Shown one piece after another: positions 20,540-32,129 of a DNA stretch of 64,000 bases (the first letter of the stretch is position 1; every line of letters starts with the position of its first letter). A program made the translations under genes and the position numbers. Under the pieces are notes generated by a model. The model saw only the letters and a program-made list of their open reading frames with translations. It ran no database searches and was not told the origin of the DNA. Source of the stretch: Montifringilla adamsi (lineage: Eukaryota; Chordata; Aves; Passeriformes; Passeridae); assembly GCA_017590115.1 (NCBI GenBank), contig JAGGNK010003335.1:11780286-11844285 (forward strand), given 5' to 3'.

Positions 20540-21145
20540 TAAAAAATATAATAATGTAGAAAATCAGAAAGGAAGGCAGGCAGAAAAGGGGAAAAAAATA
20601 AAAAAGTTTCTTTGTCTGTAGCCACAAATCAATGACATATAGCATCAGGGTTCACTGAAACACTGACAAATGTGTCAGCAACACTTGTTTTTAGCATTAC
20701 TGTATTCTTTACAACTATTAGGAAGCAAGTACAAGGTTATTATAGACACAGAGGCTAAACATACAGTGACATGCTTCACAAGCTCACTCATGCTTTGTAT
20801 GAGAGCTTTCACTTTCTATAGAAGTGGATTATCCCATTTTCTCATGCTGATCCAAGTGATCTCATTACTTACAGAAGAATCCTGGCATACAAGGATTGTT
20901 CTGCCAACGATCACTTACAGCATCCCAGCAGACCCTATTTTTAAAGAAAAACGATCATATTTTTCTTCTAATGGCTCTTCTACTGAAGGAAAAAAAAAAA
21001 AAAACTGAAAAAAGCTTCCACAGGGATTTCAGCCTTGGTCACTGGGGAGGCCAAATGCAATTATGGATCCAATACTTTTTAACAGCTCCCACTCTGATGG
21101 CCAATAAGCAGTTTGGTATTCCCCCGTCTCCATTCCCTAAGTAAA
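20540..21145. other. Gene-free sequence
   Basis: AT-rich with an A15 run at 20,990-21,004. A 112-codon frame (20670-21008) ends in this A-run and is not protein-like. Confidence 0.55.
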
Positions 21146-21149
21146 TTGC

Positions 21150-21170
21150 TATATATATATATATATATAT
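21150..21170. repeat. (AT)n microsatellite
   Basis: Ten perfect AT units. Confidence 0.97.
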
Positions 21171-21174
21171 CCAG

Positions 21175-21550
21175 TGGCAGGCAGCCAGAGACTTTGGAGA
21201 CTGTGCACCACAAACATGCTCAGTGACTCCTGGCCATCTGGTGAGCTGGCTGGATCCCTGCTCCAGGATCCGTATCTTCAGGCAGAACCAGCCCCTGGAG
21301 GATCTGGGTACAGGGAAGGAGCATTTTAGGGGATAGGCTGCCTGTGCAGATTGACAAGTGGTCCATTCCTCTGCTCCATCCTCAAGGGCATTTATCAGAA
21401 AGTGGATCCCAAAGGTCCTCCAGCATCTCATAATATACAGAAGCCCTTTCCATAAGGTGGGACTCGCCATAGCAGACCTCAAGAAGAGACCTGTAAATTG
21501 GCTGGGAAAAGTGCTTTAAAATAAACAACAGCTTTCAAAACAAACCCTAA
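21175..21550. other. Gene-free sequence
   Basis: A minus-strand frame of 147 codons (21039-21482) runs through the AT microsatellite, which argues against coding. Confidence 0.55.
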
Positions 21551-21554
21551 AAGC

Positions 21555-21600
21555 ATCTAGGCCCCTATCCAACAAAACACTTAAATGCTCATGTGGCTCT
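21555..21600. repeat. Half copy of the ancient palindromic repeat
   Basis: 'taggcccctatccaacaaaa' followed by 'cacttaaatgctcatgtgg' matches one arm of the sauropsid palindrome (gggcccgatcctgcaa ... cacttaa ... gctcatg). The second arm is missing or decayed. Confidence 0.5.
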
Positions 21601-21639
21601 AGAGAGGGAAGGCAGCTCACCAAATATGCACAGATGCTT

Positions 21640-21775
21640 GATAGCCAGAGTCACTTTCCACAGCTCTGCCACGGGCTCATCTGTAACCTCGGACAAGGGA
21701 TTTGAGCCCTGCCCTGCCAGGTTTCATTCCCTCCAGCTGGAAAACTGGGAAAGTCATCCTGAGTTTCATCCTTGA
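21640..21775 (+). mobile_element. MIR SINE fragment
   Basis: Words in MIR order are 'agagtcactttcca', 'agctctgccac', 'gctcatctgtaacctcggac', 'aagggatttgagccc' and 'ctggaaaactgggaa'. They correspond to the MIR core (ggctctgccact ... gtgaccttgggcaagt ... ctcatctgtaaaatggg). Diverged but ordered over about 130 bases. MIR is a tRNA-derived SINE present across amniotes. Confidence 0.5.
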
Positions 21776-21859
21776 GAACACTGTCTTATATAGATTGGAT
21801 GTTTATCCAGATAATGAGATGATGAATTACACAGAGGTGCTTGTACATTTAACTGCATA

Positions 21860-23200
21860 CATCCAGATCTTCCACCCAACACACTGAGTAGACCCTTGGA
21901 ATTTCATTGAAATTTCCCCTCAACAGAGGTTTTCTAGATCTTTAACTCTTGAAGGACATTGATTATCATGGTTAAAATTGGCAAGGGTGGAAAAAAAAAT
22001 TCTATCATGTTTTTACTAATGGGAAATACAAAAATTCTGTCAATGTTTCGGATGTTATGATGTGGCTTGGATCTAAGTTCAGAGGAATTAGTTCCTTAAC
22101 TTCAATTCAAGGGCCTTTTCACTAAGGAAACAAACCATATTGGTTTGCCTCCCTTTTTTCAGATGCATATGAAGTCTTTATTAGATATTCATGACCATTC
22201 TCACAGAATGATCCTGTGAGATTTAAGAAATAACAACTTGGAAAAAATTTCTAAAGGACTGGCTGCAGTGTTGATTAATATCCAGAGCAGAAAATCTAAT
22301 GGGTAGGGAACTGCACGGTGATTTAGGAGATATGGGATATAGAAAAGATTCCCCAGCTTAAATTCTCCCAGACTTCTTTGGATAATTGTTTTTAATCTCT
22401 CCTGTAAAATATCAAGAAAACAGCACATCATTACTTCAGAGGGGATATAATCCATTAAAATATCTCAGGTAGACTTGAAATAACAGGTGTTCATCCATGA
22501 TACTCTTTTTCTTTTCCTGATTTGCAGCCTATCCAAACTCTGATTCCTAAATCTCTTAGACTGGCATTAAAATCACCTTGGCAGTGCAACTCTAGGATAA
22601 AGACATCTGCTAATTCAGAAAGAGCACGAAGGCTGCCACAGCTGTGAGAGATTGCTGACCCTGAACAGGGTGATACATTGGCCTGGGATAGGTCAGGAAT
22701 AGCAGAGCTGGCTTTTCCAGTCCAGCTAAAGCAGCCTCCCAACAGCAGCCATGTATAGGCAGAAACACTCAGGAAAAGCCATCACACAACTGAGCAATTC
22801 TGCCTAACTGTTGCCAAATACTACTCTAAAAGAGGCAAAATTTACCATCAGAGACCAGAGCAACACTGCCTGTTTCCTGTAATTAAATGATTAGTCCCAT
22901 TTCCAAGCTGAGACTGCAGCCAGAGTACTGCCATGGCCCATGCAATTCCAGAGGGGCTCCGTGTGGAGACCACCATGCTCATTGCACTCAGAGAGAGCAG
23001 GGGAAGGGCTGCATTTCACTGGAAGCCACAGTTAGAAACCATCTGACTGCAGCTGCATCAGGTGCTGCTGCAACCTGCACAGTGGACAGGGTTTCAGTTC
23101 AAGCAGTGGTGATTAATTGACCTGAAGCTGTGTTCCTGCCCCTCCCATGGCATCCCAGCACATCCTTCCTCTGAAACAGCAAGGGGTTAAGGTTTGCCAC
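21860..23200. other. Gene-free sequence
   Basis: No gene or repeat family recognised. Several frames of 75-84 codons on both strands are unremarkable. Confidence 0.6.
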
Positions 23201-23204
23201 GAAC

Positions 23205-23510
23205 GCACCACCTACATTTTTAAGGCTATAAAAATGGGATCCTTACACTTTTCCTAACCCCTCACCAATGACCAGACCCATATGTAAATTTCACACAGTA
23301 GTATTTAGTAGCATAATTAATCCCTACTTTATGTTATGAGTAATATTTCCTATTCCCGACCCTGCAACGTCCTTTAAGAAGATCCATGTTCCAATTAGAC
23401 TAGCCCATCGGCACTCTTTTAATGAGCAGATTAATCATTCAGATGGGTACAATGGTGTCATCACAGGTTTTAAATATGATAATCTACATCCTAATGGTGC
23501 TGCAAAAGCC
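23205..23510. promoter_or_regulatory. Candidate enhancer or TATA-type promoter
   Basis: Starts with CACGAACGCACC and a canonical TATA-like TATAAAAA at 23227-23234 (GGC before it, TGGG after it). Downstream are TAATTA (23314-23319), ATTCCCGACC, CATCGGCACT, and a dense stretch of AATGAGCAG, TTAATCATTCAGATGG and GTGTCATCACAGG. The 23,390-23,500 part looks particularly constrained. No transcript can be inferred. Confidence 0.45.
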
Positions 23511-23514
23511 TTGG

Positions 23515-23955
23515 CTCACAGCAAAAAAAGGTAGGCAAAAACTGGTGCTACTTTCTTTTTTGTTCTCTTTCATTTACCATATGACTCAAGACATGAGAAT
23601 TCTTGGGCAATGCAGAAAGTGCAGCAAGAGGCAGCTGGGAGAGAGGGGCTGCAGAGCAGTGTGGTAATTCAGGTGTAATAATTGTTTTGCAAGGGTAGAG
23701 AGGTCTTCTGGTCTCTGAAAAACCTCCTGTCATGATGAGAAAAAGTTTTAGGTCTGCCTTGTCAGCCTAACAGATCAGCTCTGCCCTTAGAGCCTTTTCT
23801 CAACACTTATTTAAAACACATCTAAAATGTGAGACTGTCATTCAGAAATTCATTTAATTTTAATAATAATAGAGGTCTTTTCAGATCATGCCAACTTCAC
23901 TAGTTCCAAAAGGCAGACTGGATATTTTTAAAGCCAAATAGAACCTATTGTATTT
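23515..23955. other. Gene-free sequence
   Basis: Nothing recognised. Confidence 0.6.
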
Positions 23956-23961
23956 ATAGGG

Positions 23962-23980
23962 AAAAAAAAAAAAAAAAAAA
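23962..23980 (+). repeat. Poly-A tract (19 bases)
   Basis: Uninterrupted A19 after TATAGGG. Confidence 0.95.
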
Positions 23981-23984
23981 GGAA

Positions 23985-24785
23985 TAAGGACAAAAAATAC
24001 TTTCAAACTGCATTATATTGGCTCAGTTCCATGCAAGCTGGTGTAGATACTCCAGCTCAAATGGAGTGAAAAAGCTCCTAATAGTATCTTCAAACTAGAA
24101 GTGCCAGGGTTATAAGCCAGGACCATCCTCCATCTCTACTCTCAGTACAACACTTAAAAATATGAGCTGCACCACCCCTTAATTGTGGCTTTCTACTTAG
24201 CAACAGGTAGAAGTGTCATCTGCTTTTCCATCTCTCAAGCTTGTGTTAGTGAGACAAACCCTGCAGAACAGCAGCTCCTTTGCAGACATACAACATTGAT
24301 TTACACTGTGATTGATTTTGATGCAGCCAAAAAAGAACCAGCGACTCACAATCCAGGCCAAGGCTGTATTTTAAACCCAGCAAGAAAAGGATAGTGTACT
24401 TATCTGGGAAAAAGTTAACTGGCAACAACGATCCATTTCGGAGCCCTGTGCTCTGGTAAACAGTCCCCATGAAGTCACGACCAAAGTCTGAGTAATTCTT
24501 TCATCACTGTCTGAGGATGAACTGAGTAAGGGATATAAAATTTGGACTTACCCCTTATGTGCCCACACACAGTCTATGGCAGAAGGCAACTAAATTCTGC
24601 CTCGAGATATCTGAACTTCATTAAAACATGTTTCTGCTACAAAGGAATCTTTATTTCTTATCATTAAAGCAAAATCTCTTCCTCAGGAACCAAAATCTAC
24701 CCTCCAAAGTCACTGTCAACAGTGTGATTGTATTTTTCAAACCACATTTTCCAGCTAATTGCTGTCCAAAGCCTCCTTGTTTTAC
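23985..24785. other. Gene-free sequence
   Basis: No gene. A possible remnant of the palindromic repeat ('actaaattctgcctcgagat') occurs near 24,590-24,610, too short to call. Confidence 0.55.
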
Positions 24786-24789
24786 TCAG

Positions 24790-25045
24790 ATATGTAACTG
24801 TAGGAATCAGTCATGCTACTCGCTCGATTAAATTGTATCCTTCTTGGCCCTTCATCCTTTAGGAGCTGATCCAGCTCTCCTTGACTACAGAGGCGACTGG
24901 ATCAGAGCCATTTTGCATAAAGCCAGCAGAGGATTTGGTATTTCAGTCAGGTGCTCAGGTGTACAGCCTGAACTCAGTCTGAAATTGCCTGCTCGAGATA
25001 GGCTGATGCAGAGAACTCTTTGCATACAGAAGGAAGCACTGAAAT
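24790..25045. promoter_or_regulatory. Candidate conserved non-coding element (weak)
   Basis: ACTCGCTCGATTAAATTG, GAGGCGACTGGATC and CTGCTCGAGATAGG keep CpGs in AT-rich surroundings. A 68-codon frame (24844-25050) coincides but is unrecognised. Confidence 0.3.
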
Positions 25046-25049
25046 TATA

Positions 25050-25810
25050 AAAAGCTGTCTTGTGACCAGGTACTTGCTGGGCTAGGAGACATTATTCTTA
25101 CTAATGCACCTTTGCTAATGTCCACATCACAAGGATTTTTTTTTTTTTACCATAACACTAATGTTAGTTGTCCATTATGGTATGAGGAGTCATAATGACC
25201 AAGGAATCCCTACAGTGAAGGAGCAAAAAGAACATTCAGAAATAAACTCCTACATTGGTTATGAGAATATTGCTGTGGCAAAATGTTGGGGTTTTTTTAT
25301 TATTTAATTTATTTTTTAAGTGCATTAATTTCTGCTCATTTTGCAAATTTTGGAAATCATTCACAAGGCAGCACTTCAGAAGCACTTAGGAAGAGCAGCC
25401 TCAACCCTCAGATGGTCCCTGTGACATTCCTCTTACAGATATTCCCCTATGCTCACCCTGGCTGGCTTTTCTGCAGCAAACGCATTCTCTGCATCTGACA
25501 CGAGGATCTGATTGTGGCTGTCACTCTCTACTGAGGTTTTAACTGTGCAACTCTAGAAACCACATCAAATTGCAGTTTTTCCTGATTTTATTCCAATTTA
25601 CATAATAGGTCACTGTTAGCACACTGTGCTGAAGGAGAAACAGCTCAACCGAAATCTACCTTGAATGTTTCCATTAAAATGTGCTCCATTTTTCCCCTCT
25701 GCTCTCATTCCTGTCAGCCCACTAATGAATTAAAGAAATACATATGTAAACAACAATAAAAAATGCAAAAAAAAAATTATAAAATTAGTTCTAGGTGCAT
25801 AATCCAGTGT
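25050..25810. other. Gene-free AT-rich sequence
   Basis: T-run near 25,135-25,148 and an A-run near 25,768. Nothing else recognised. Confidence 0.6.
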
Positions 25811-25814
25811 GATT

Positions 25815-26110
25815 CATGTTATGTTCCCACCGTGATCCCAGTTCCAGAAGAGTTAATCAACCATAGCAACCTTCTAATCAGAGCAGTGAACTAATGATCC
25901 TATTTCTGAGTAATACCAGTCAGATAAGGCTCTCAAAAGGTAGTTAACATCACTTTGGTGGAAAGGCATGACAAGTGCAAGTTCTAGCAGTGAGTAATGC
26001 ATCATTCATGCCCCCTCTCGTTCTGACATTTTAACGTTATCTTGTTTTACTGTGTCGGCCTAACACTGCCACTGCTGGCAAATTAAACTGTGAACTTACA
26101 AAGTGGGTGG
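25815..26110. promoter_or_regulatory. Candidate conserved non-coding element
   Basis: Contains CCACCGTGATCCC, AGTTAATCAACC, an RFX half-site CCATAGCAAC at 25861-25870, AGTAATGCATCATTCATG, TCTCGTTCTGAC and TTAACGTTATC. Mixed words with retained CpGs and no repeat. Confidence 0.35.
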
Positions 26111-26225
26111 CAATAAATACAAATTATGAGAGTTCAAAAGATGTCCCTGGAGGTGTACTGCCAGACATGGAATGTCTCTGGCTTTTCTGTCACATAGCAA
26201 TAGACAAGACAAAGTGTAGCATGAG

Positions 26226-26330
26226 CTGAAAAAAAGAATTAACTACATCATGGTGAAAAATGAGAGGAAAATGAAAAGAAAAAGAGTGGAGAAAAAAAGG
26301 AAAGCAAAATAAAAGGGAGATGTAAAGGCA
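26226..26330 (+). repeat. Purine-rich tract
   Basis: About 100 bases dominated by A and G on this strand (aaaaaagaatt ... gagaaaaaaaggaaagc ... gggagatg), with only scattered pyrimidines. Low-complexity sequence. Confidence 0.7.
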
Positions 26331-26637
26331 GGGCTGGAATGAACAAAAGAACATACCTTTGGAATATAAAATATAACTGAATTTCACCTTGCAGAACAAA
26401 AAGGTATTTAAATTAGGGATCAACAACTGCCTCTTTAAAACACTGACCAACTAGAAAATGTTGGCAATGTTTTACAAAATGTCAATGTTATTACAAAAGT
26501 ATACATATCCTCCTGAAGAAACTGCCACACAAAAACAGCAGCAGCATGATGCTGCAGCATTTGTATCTCTAGCAGAAATTAAGAATATCTCACCCACACC
26601 AACAAAGATTTCACATTTTGCATTGACTTAAATACGT

Positions 26638-26668
26638 AGGGCAAAATCCTGCTCTCATTGTCAGGAAG
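26638..26668. repeat. Short fragment of the ancient palindromic repeat
   Basis: 'gggcaaaatcctgctctcat' followed by 'tgtcagg' matches the outer arm (gggccaaatcctgctc ... cattg). Very short. Confidence 0.35.
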
Positions 26669-26669
26669 G

Positions 26670-27155
26670 AAAAAAAAAAAATAGGGAGAAACTGCCTGAG
26701 GTGACAACAAGGAAATCAGAAAAGGGCTCCTTGCACAGCCTTATCCCCAGCCTTTTCTCTTTTGTGTAGGCAGATAAGAGGGGCAGTGGGGCTCCCCTTG
26801 GACACCCCAACTCTCAGGGGGCTGGTGACCTGCTAAGCCCCCCCAAGCCACGGCCCAACACACACTGCAGCAGTTGTACTGCAGATTTACCACAGACAAA
26901 ACACAGAAAGTTAACATTTCTTCCTTCCCATGGGAAGATAAAACTTTCCATGCTATTAATGGGGTCAGAAAAAAAACTGATTTTTAATATACCCAAGCCA
27001 TGAAGCTTATTCAACTTGGTCTAACACCACTAATGAATCTTATAAAACATTTTATCTCCCCCGCCCATGTTCACAAACCACTCACATGAGGCTTGAAAAT
27101 CACAATAATATCTTCCCAAAGTGCAGATATCACTCACACCATATGCAGCACAACT
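26670..27155. other. Gene-free sequence
   Basis: Nothing recognised. Confidence 0.6.
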
Positions 27156-27159
27156 CTTT

Positions 27160-27610
27160 ATTTTTCCCTATAAACTATTGGTTTCATTGAAACTCATTAG
27201 CATCACCTGTGTTAATTACACTAGCAAACCAATCAACAGCTCCTTCTTAATTAGGTTTTCTTTATTAAAGCCGGAAATTACCAAGGAGACAAAAGTCAAC
27301 TGGGGAAATTATGTGAAAAGGAGTGTTTATGCCAAATTACCATACAAAATATAATAAGGAAAGGAAACTCAGTTTGTTTACAGGAATAACAAACAATATT
27401 AATTTTCAAGGTCACTGGCACAATTATTAATTACCTGCCTTACATTTTATTGTGATAGTTTAGTCTGCTGAGACAGGAGTAGCTCATAAAAACCCTTTGG
27501 AGTGTGGCTGCTCTGCATTTCAGCCGCCGCTGCCGCTGCCGATGACGCGGGGCAGTGTTTTAGGAAGTTACTTTCACGAGCATTTCCCAGATGGAAACTC
27601 TGTCAGGTAC
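27160..27610. promoter_or_regulatory. Candidate enhancer, three TAATTA sites and a GCC-rich core
   Basis: TAATTA lies at 27213-27218, 27248-27253 and 27428-27433, with ACCTGTGTTAATTACACTAG, CAATCAACAG (PBX/MEIS-like) and GTTTGTTTACAGG (forkhead-like) between them. The AT-rich part ends abruptly in a (GCC/GCT)n stretch with clustered CpGs at about 27,520-27,552. A 118-codon frame starting at 27502 reads this triplet run as poly-alanine and then drifts into unrecognised sequence. I treat it as non-coding. Confidence 0.5.
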
Positions 27611-27619
27611 ATAAAAAGC

Positions 27620-30345
27620 TCGGTGGTTTGACTGCTGCCTCCCTCAGAGAGGTCCCATGGGAAGGGAGAATGCAGGCAGTGAAATCCAGGCTGCCCATTC
27701 CCGGTGGAAGGAGATTTGGGGTCCAAGAACACACCATGAGAAGTGCTGCTGCTGCTGATCTTAGACCTCACAGAGATGCCATTCCCCACCCTTTACACCC
27801 CCTGATACCAGTTAAAATGACTCCCACAACTCCAGGGAACAGAGCTGGCAGGGGCTGAAACAAACCCCACTCAGCATAACTGGTTTTATGATGTTGTGAG
27901 GGGAACACAGTCAAACTGACCCTTCTGCAGAGGAAATCTGCTGGCATACCCAGCTTCTTCCCCTCCATTGCCTGAAAAACGCTACCAGGCTTTGTTTGTC
28001 GGTCCCAAGCCAGGCTCAACAGCCTCCTGCTCAGTCTGGCTGGCATTGGGTTGATGCCAAGATGAGGTCAGGGTGCTGGGCCACAGAGCAAATGCTGTGG
28101 CTGTTGCTGTAGGAAGTTTGCCAGATGCTTTCTCTGCCCATGCCCACCTACCACGAGAGTCCCCTTTGAGTGTTCTTTACCACACTGTGCCTCCTTTTCA
28201 ATTTCCTATGTGCCCACAGAAACACAGGCTCACACATTCCTGCAGCTTCTCTGCAGCTCCACAGCTCTACCAGAAGTCCCAAAAAATCCTTAGAGAGCAC
28301 CACCAAAACTGTTGTCTCCAGACTAACACCTGGCAACACAGACTGGATTTTCAGCTGGGTATATTAAAAATCGAGGTTTTTTCTGACCCCATTCTTTGGT
28401 CCTCTGACCAAATCTGTCAGAGGAACCTACTGAAATAAATAAGACATTCATGAACTGTAGATTATCTGCTGTTAATTTACCTGAAAATCCACCTCAACAA
28501 TTGTTTATTTCAAAGTTAACTCACTGTGTTGCACAACAGCTCAGTTTAACTTTCCAAAAATGAACTGACTATTCCAGCCTTGCACTGGTTGATGTATCTA
28601 CAGCTTTACAGAACTTCTTTTTAGAAACTCTCTTCTAATTCCATAGAAACTCAGAGCCTGCATCCTCCTCCTCGTGGTTTCCTCAATGGCTATGAACAGG
28701 TCCTTTTAAAGATGACAGCAGTTAGTTTAAGTAACTTGCAGAAATGCAGCTCTTACATTATGTCAGATGTTTTTTCTGTTGTTTTGAGATTACTTCTACA
28801 CTGATTGAAAAGCTATATCTAATTTTTAATTAAATCTTTCTATTCTCTTCTAATATTTTAGTGCCTGCATTCTTAGTTATTCACTCACCAGCTCTTTTCA
28901 GTCCTGCTAAGACTTGCATTTGGAAAGAATAATATTCTGTAGTTTTACAAATATGCAACATTCTTGAAAAAAAAAGTAAAAAAACTAGTATTCTTAGAAC
29001 AACTCTCCCTTAACCCAGTTAACTGTTATACCATCAACATCTCAGTCTGCAATAAGTCCATTTATTAACTTTCAAATGCACATACCTTAGCTTTATTGCA
29101 CAGATCTATTACATAATGGGCAATCATCTTGTTTCACAGACAGTTGCTTGTAAACTAAGGTAATGTGGTTTTCCCATGAGTTATTCTTGTACAGATTATG
29201 GAGTTTCTCTGTATATTTTTTAGTGTGTGTTCATCTTACACTTTGCAGTCCTCATTAAGGCACCAGGGGAGATGCAGCAGCCAACAGTGCCAGGACACCT
29301 GCAGCATCTGCGTGGAAAGTATCTGCCACACTGGGGCCTCAATGCTCATCTGGGTTCCCAAGTGTGACCATAGTACCAATATTTCACTTTCTCCAACTTC
29401 TTTGCAAATTCCACTTCATTCCAGCAAAACTTGGAAGCACTACCACCCCTTCCCTCCAGCTCTGCAAGGACTTGTTCCCAACTGACAGTTCCTTTGATCC
29501 TTTCCCATCGTTTCCTCACTGAAATAGATAATGAAGAGGTGACACAGATTCAAGAGGGTTGCTGAGACACTGGGACACCCCCTAACCTCAGCCAGCTGAT
29601 GGAGGAAAGAAAATGGGTATACAGAGGTGTAGGCCTGACTCTCCAGAAAACCAGGTGCTCACACAGGGGAATGGGGAGGACTGGGAGGGAAGTGGCTGCC
29701 CTAAAGGCATCTGTATAATTGAGGACATCTCACACAGTTCTTGGCAGGAGTTTCCTCCTCTCCCCATTGCCTGGGAGCATTTCCCCTCAGCTCATCCCAG
29801 TCCCTCCCCTGACACACTGACTCTAATGAAAGCAACACCTAGAATCTGCATTCAAATCACATTTTCTGGTTCAGTCAGAAGATATATCCATCCCTGCTTT
29901 GATCTTCACAACGGGCTGCTGGAGAAGAGGCACCCTCCAGTCATTCCCTGAATCTTCCTGGATTTCAGAGTACGAGAAGAACATGGTCTGCATACACCAA
30001 GGAACTGCTGGGAGAGCCCCCCAGGTGAGCATCCAAATTCTGGAAAAAGTTATGGGGGCTCTCCACACTCTGTCCTATGAGGGAATAATTTGTCAATGCA
30101 GCAAAGTCCCTACTCAGCCTCTTCCACTCAATGAATGCCAAAAATAATCTGGAGATGTTGCCTATGACTCTGCACCAAGCCCTTGCAAGGTAGGTAATGT
30201 CATGGGATGTGACAGGGCTGTCTCAAAAAAACAGTGGATGGTTTTAGAAAAGCATATTGCACACTAAAGGTGGAACTTCCAATCTATGTATCATTTAAGC
30301 CATACTATCATATTCTGTTTTAAAAAGAGACAAGCATGTGAAAAT
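27620..30345. other. Gene-free sequence
   Basis: Several 60-121-codon frames on both strands, none recognisable. The stretch at about 29,490-29,570 (tttcctcactgaaatagataatgaagaggtgaca pattern) faintly recalls the MIR 3' half but is too diverged to call. Confidence 0.55.
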
Positions 30346-30349
30346 GTCC

Positions 30350-30399
30350 TTTTTTTTTTTTTGACTACTGCTTTCAGCAGCAGGCAGTCATGCAAAGTT

Positions 30400-30429
<30 letters not shown>
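30350..30429 (-). repeat. Two poly-T tracts
   Basis: T13 at 30350-30362 and T28 at 30402-30429, about 40 bases apart. If read on the minus strand they are A-tails, but no SINE body precedes either. Confidence 0.95.
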
Positions 30430-30433
<4 letters not shown>

Positions 30434-30499
30434 ATAAGAGGGGAAAATAGCCCAGGAAAAAAATAAAAAATAAATCCCCTGTGCTAGAAATGCATCACA

Positions 30500-30740
30500 G
30501 TTGCAACAATTCAAGAATGAGTATTTAAAAGACAATTTTTAAAGAAGTATATGATTTCCCTGATAAACCATAATGGCTCTTTAGAATCCATCATGGTCTA
30601 CTATAAAAAAATAATATTTAAAACACTTCTAAAATATGTGTTATAAAGGATTTTTTTTAATGAAAATTATTTACCCAGAAGACCATAATGGTTCTGAAAT
30701 GTACTTTGCAAATCTGTATTCAGGGACTTTTTTTGTTTAA
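30500..30740. promoter_or_regulatory. AT-rich block with repeated CCATNATGG palindromes
   Basis: CCATAATGG occurs at 30568-30576 and 30683-30691, and CCATCATGG at 30588-30596. Each contains CCAT and ATGG, the YY1 core on both strands. The block is otherwise very AT-rich. Three 9-base near-palindromes in 124 bases is more than expected by chance, but no function can be shown. Confidence 0.3.
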
Positions 30741-30879
30741 AAGGAATATTTTTATAATGATTTTTTTTTTTGGCCCAAGAGATCTTGAACAGCTTCTATG
30801 GAACTATCAGGATTTATTGTTTTAATAGGGCTGAAATGAAGTTTGGAACATGCATATACAGCAGCAATGTTTTTCAGAC

Positions 30880-30965
30880 AAAAATGAGAAAGAGGAAAAG
30901 GAAAAAAAAAAAAAAGGCAGTAGAAGGAGGAAAGGAAATGGAAGAGGGAGACAGGGGAAGGAAGA
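30880..30965 (+). repeat. Purine-rich tract with A-run
   Basis: About 85 bases that are nearly all A or G (gagaaagaggaaaagg, A15, then gtagaaggaggaaagg). Overlapping 140- and 148-codon frames on opposite strands are by-products of this composition (lysine-rich on plus, phenylalanine/leucine-rich on minus). Confidence 0.75.
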
Positions 30966-30969
30966 CTGC

Positions 30970-32125
30970 CCACACAACTGAGATGCTGAGGTACAGAAGA
31001 GCCACAGTGGTTGTAGCAGATGCAGTGAGGGGGAGGTCTAGAATTTCCAGGAAATTGGGGGCAGAAATTATTTCTCAGCTCAAGGGAAAGCACTGCTCCC
31101 ACAGACTGCAGCACTGCAATGTGCCAGCACTGGAGGAAATAAAGTGCAAGAAAGGAAACATTGATTTGGGTGAGCAGGAGCTGCAGAGCTGACAGCAACT
31201 CCAGGTAAATACTGTAAATGCTTCTACAGCAGCACCCCTGGGTTCAACAGCATGGGCTGTTTAGAGTCTGCTCCTGAGTGCCCATCAGGCAAAGCCAGCC
31301 CACACACTGGTCCTGACTGCAGAGAAAAGATGTGAGAGGAGACCTGGCAACAGCCAGAGTGAAGCAACATGGCCAACATCCCACCTGTGTCCGAGCAAAA
31401 CCATCAGAAGCAACCTCAGAGCCCCACCAGGTGGGTGGAGAGCCAAGGCAGCCCATCCATGTCAGCAGGAAGGGTCTGGTTCTCCAGAAACATCCTCCAG
31501 GTGATAAAGGACAATTTTAACAACACCACTTCCATGGTGCCTCAGAGTGCAGTGCCAGAGACATGAACTAATCCATCTACCATTTCCCCAGGAGGAAATT
31601 AGGAAGGGGATAAAGACCCTCCATGAACAACCAGCTGTGGCTGCACAAAACAACCCACAGCAAACAGCAAGTTCTACACATGTGCACAAGCACCAGCACA
31701 TACACACACATCTCCATTTCCAGGAGCCACAGTCAGTGCTACCAAACAACTCTCAGGCATTACTTTTGATTTTTGTTATCCCAGCACTAATTCTCACTCA
31801 AGAAGAGAATACTCTACTTGGAATGATACTCTGGGACCAGGAGCCAACTATTTTGGTGCAGGTATATTGGACTCTACTTGAAATACTCCTCATTCAATGC
31901 AGCCTTTCAGTGGCAAAAGCAGCTTTGCTCTGGTAGAAAAGTCAGAAATCAAGACTCCCAGGAGCTGCTGGCTTGCACCATGCAAAACTCCACTGCTCAG
32001 CCACACCAAGGTAATCCTTGAGCAGCAGATGGCAAGTGCCCACAATTGTCTGTGACCAGAGGAGAGGCTAAACCTTTAAACCAACTCTAGGGTAATTCTA
32101 AAATGTTAGCAGCCACCCTTGCTTA
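30970..32125. other. Gene-free sequence
   Basis: Nothing recognised. A 129-codon frame (31547-31936) has antisense openness and no protein features. Confidence 0.55.
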
Positions 32126-32129
32126 TTTT

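Noticed and set aside
30752..31198. 148-codon minus-strand and 140-codon plus-strand frames
   Set aside because: Both are created by a purine tract (Lys-rich one way, Phe/Leu-rich the other).
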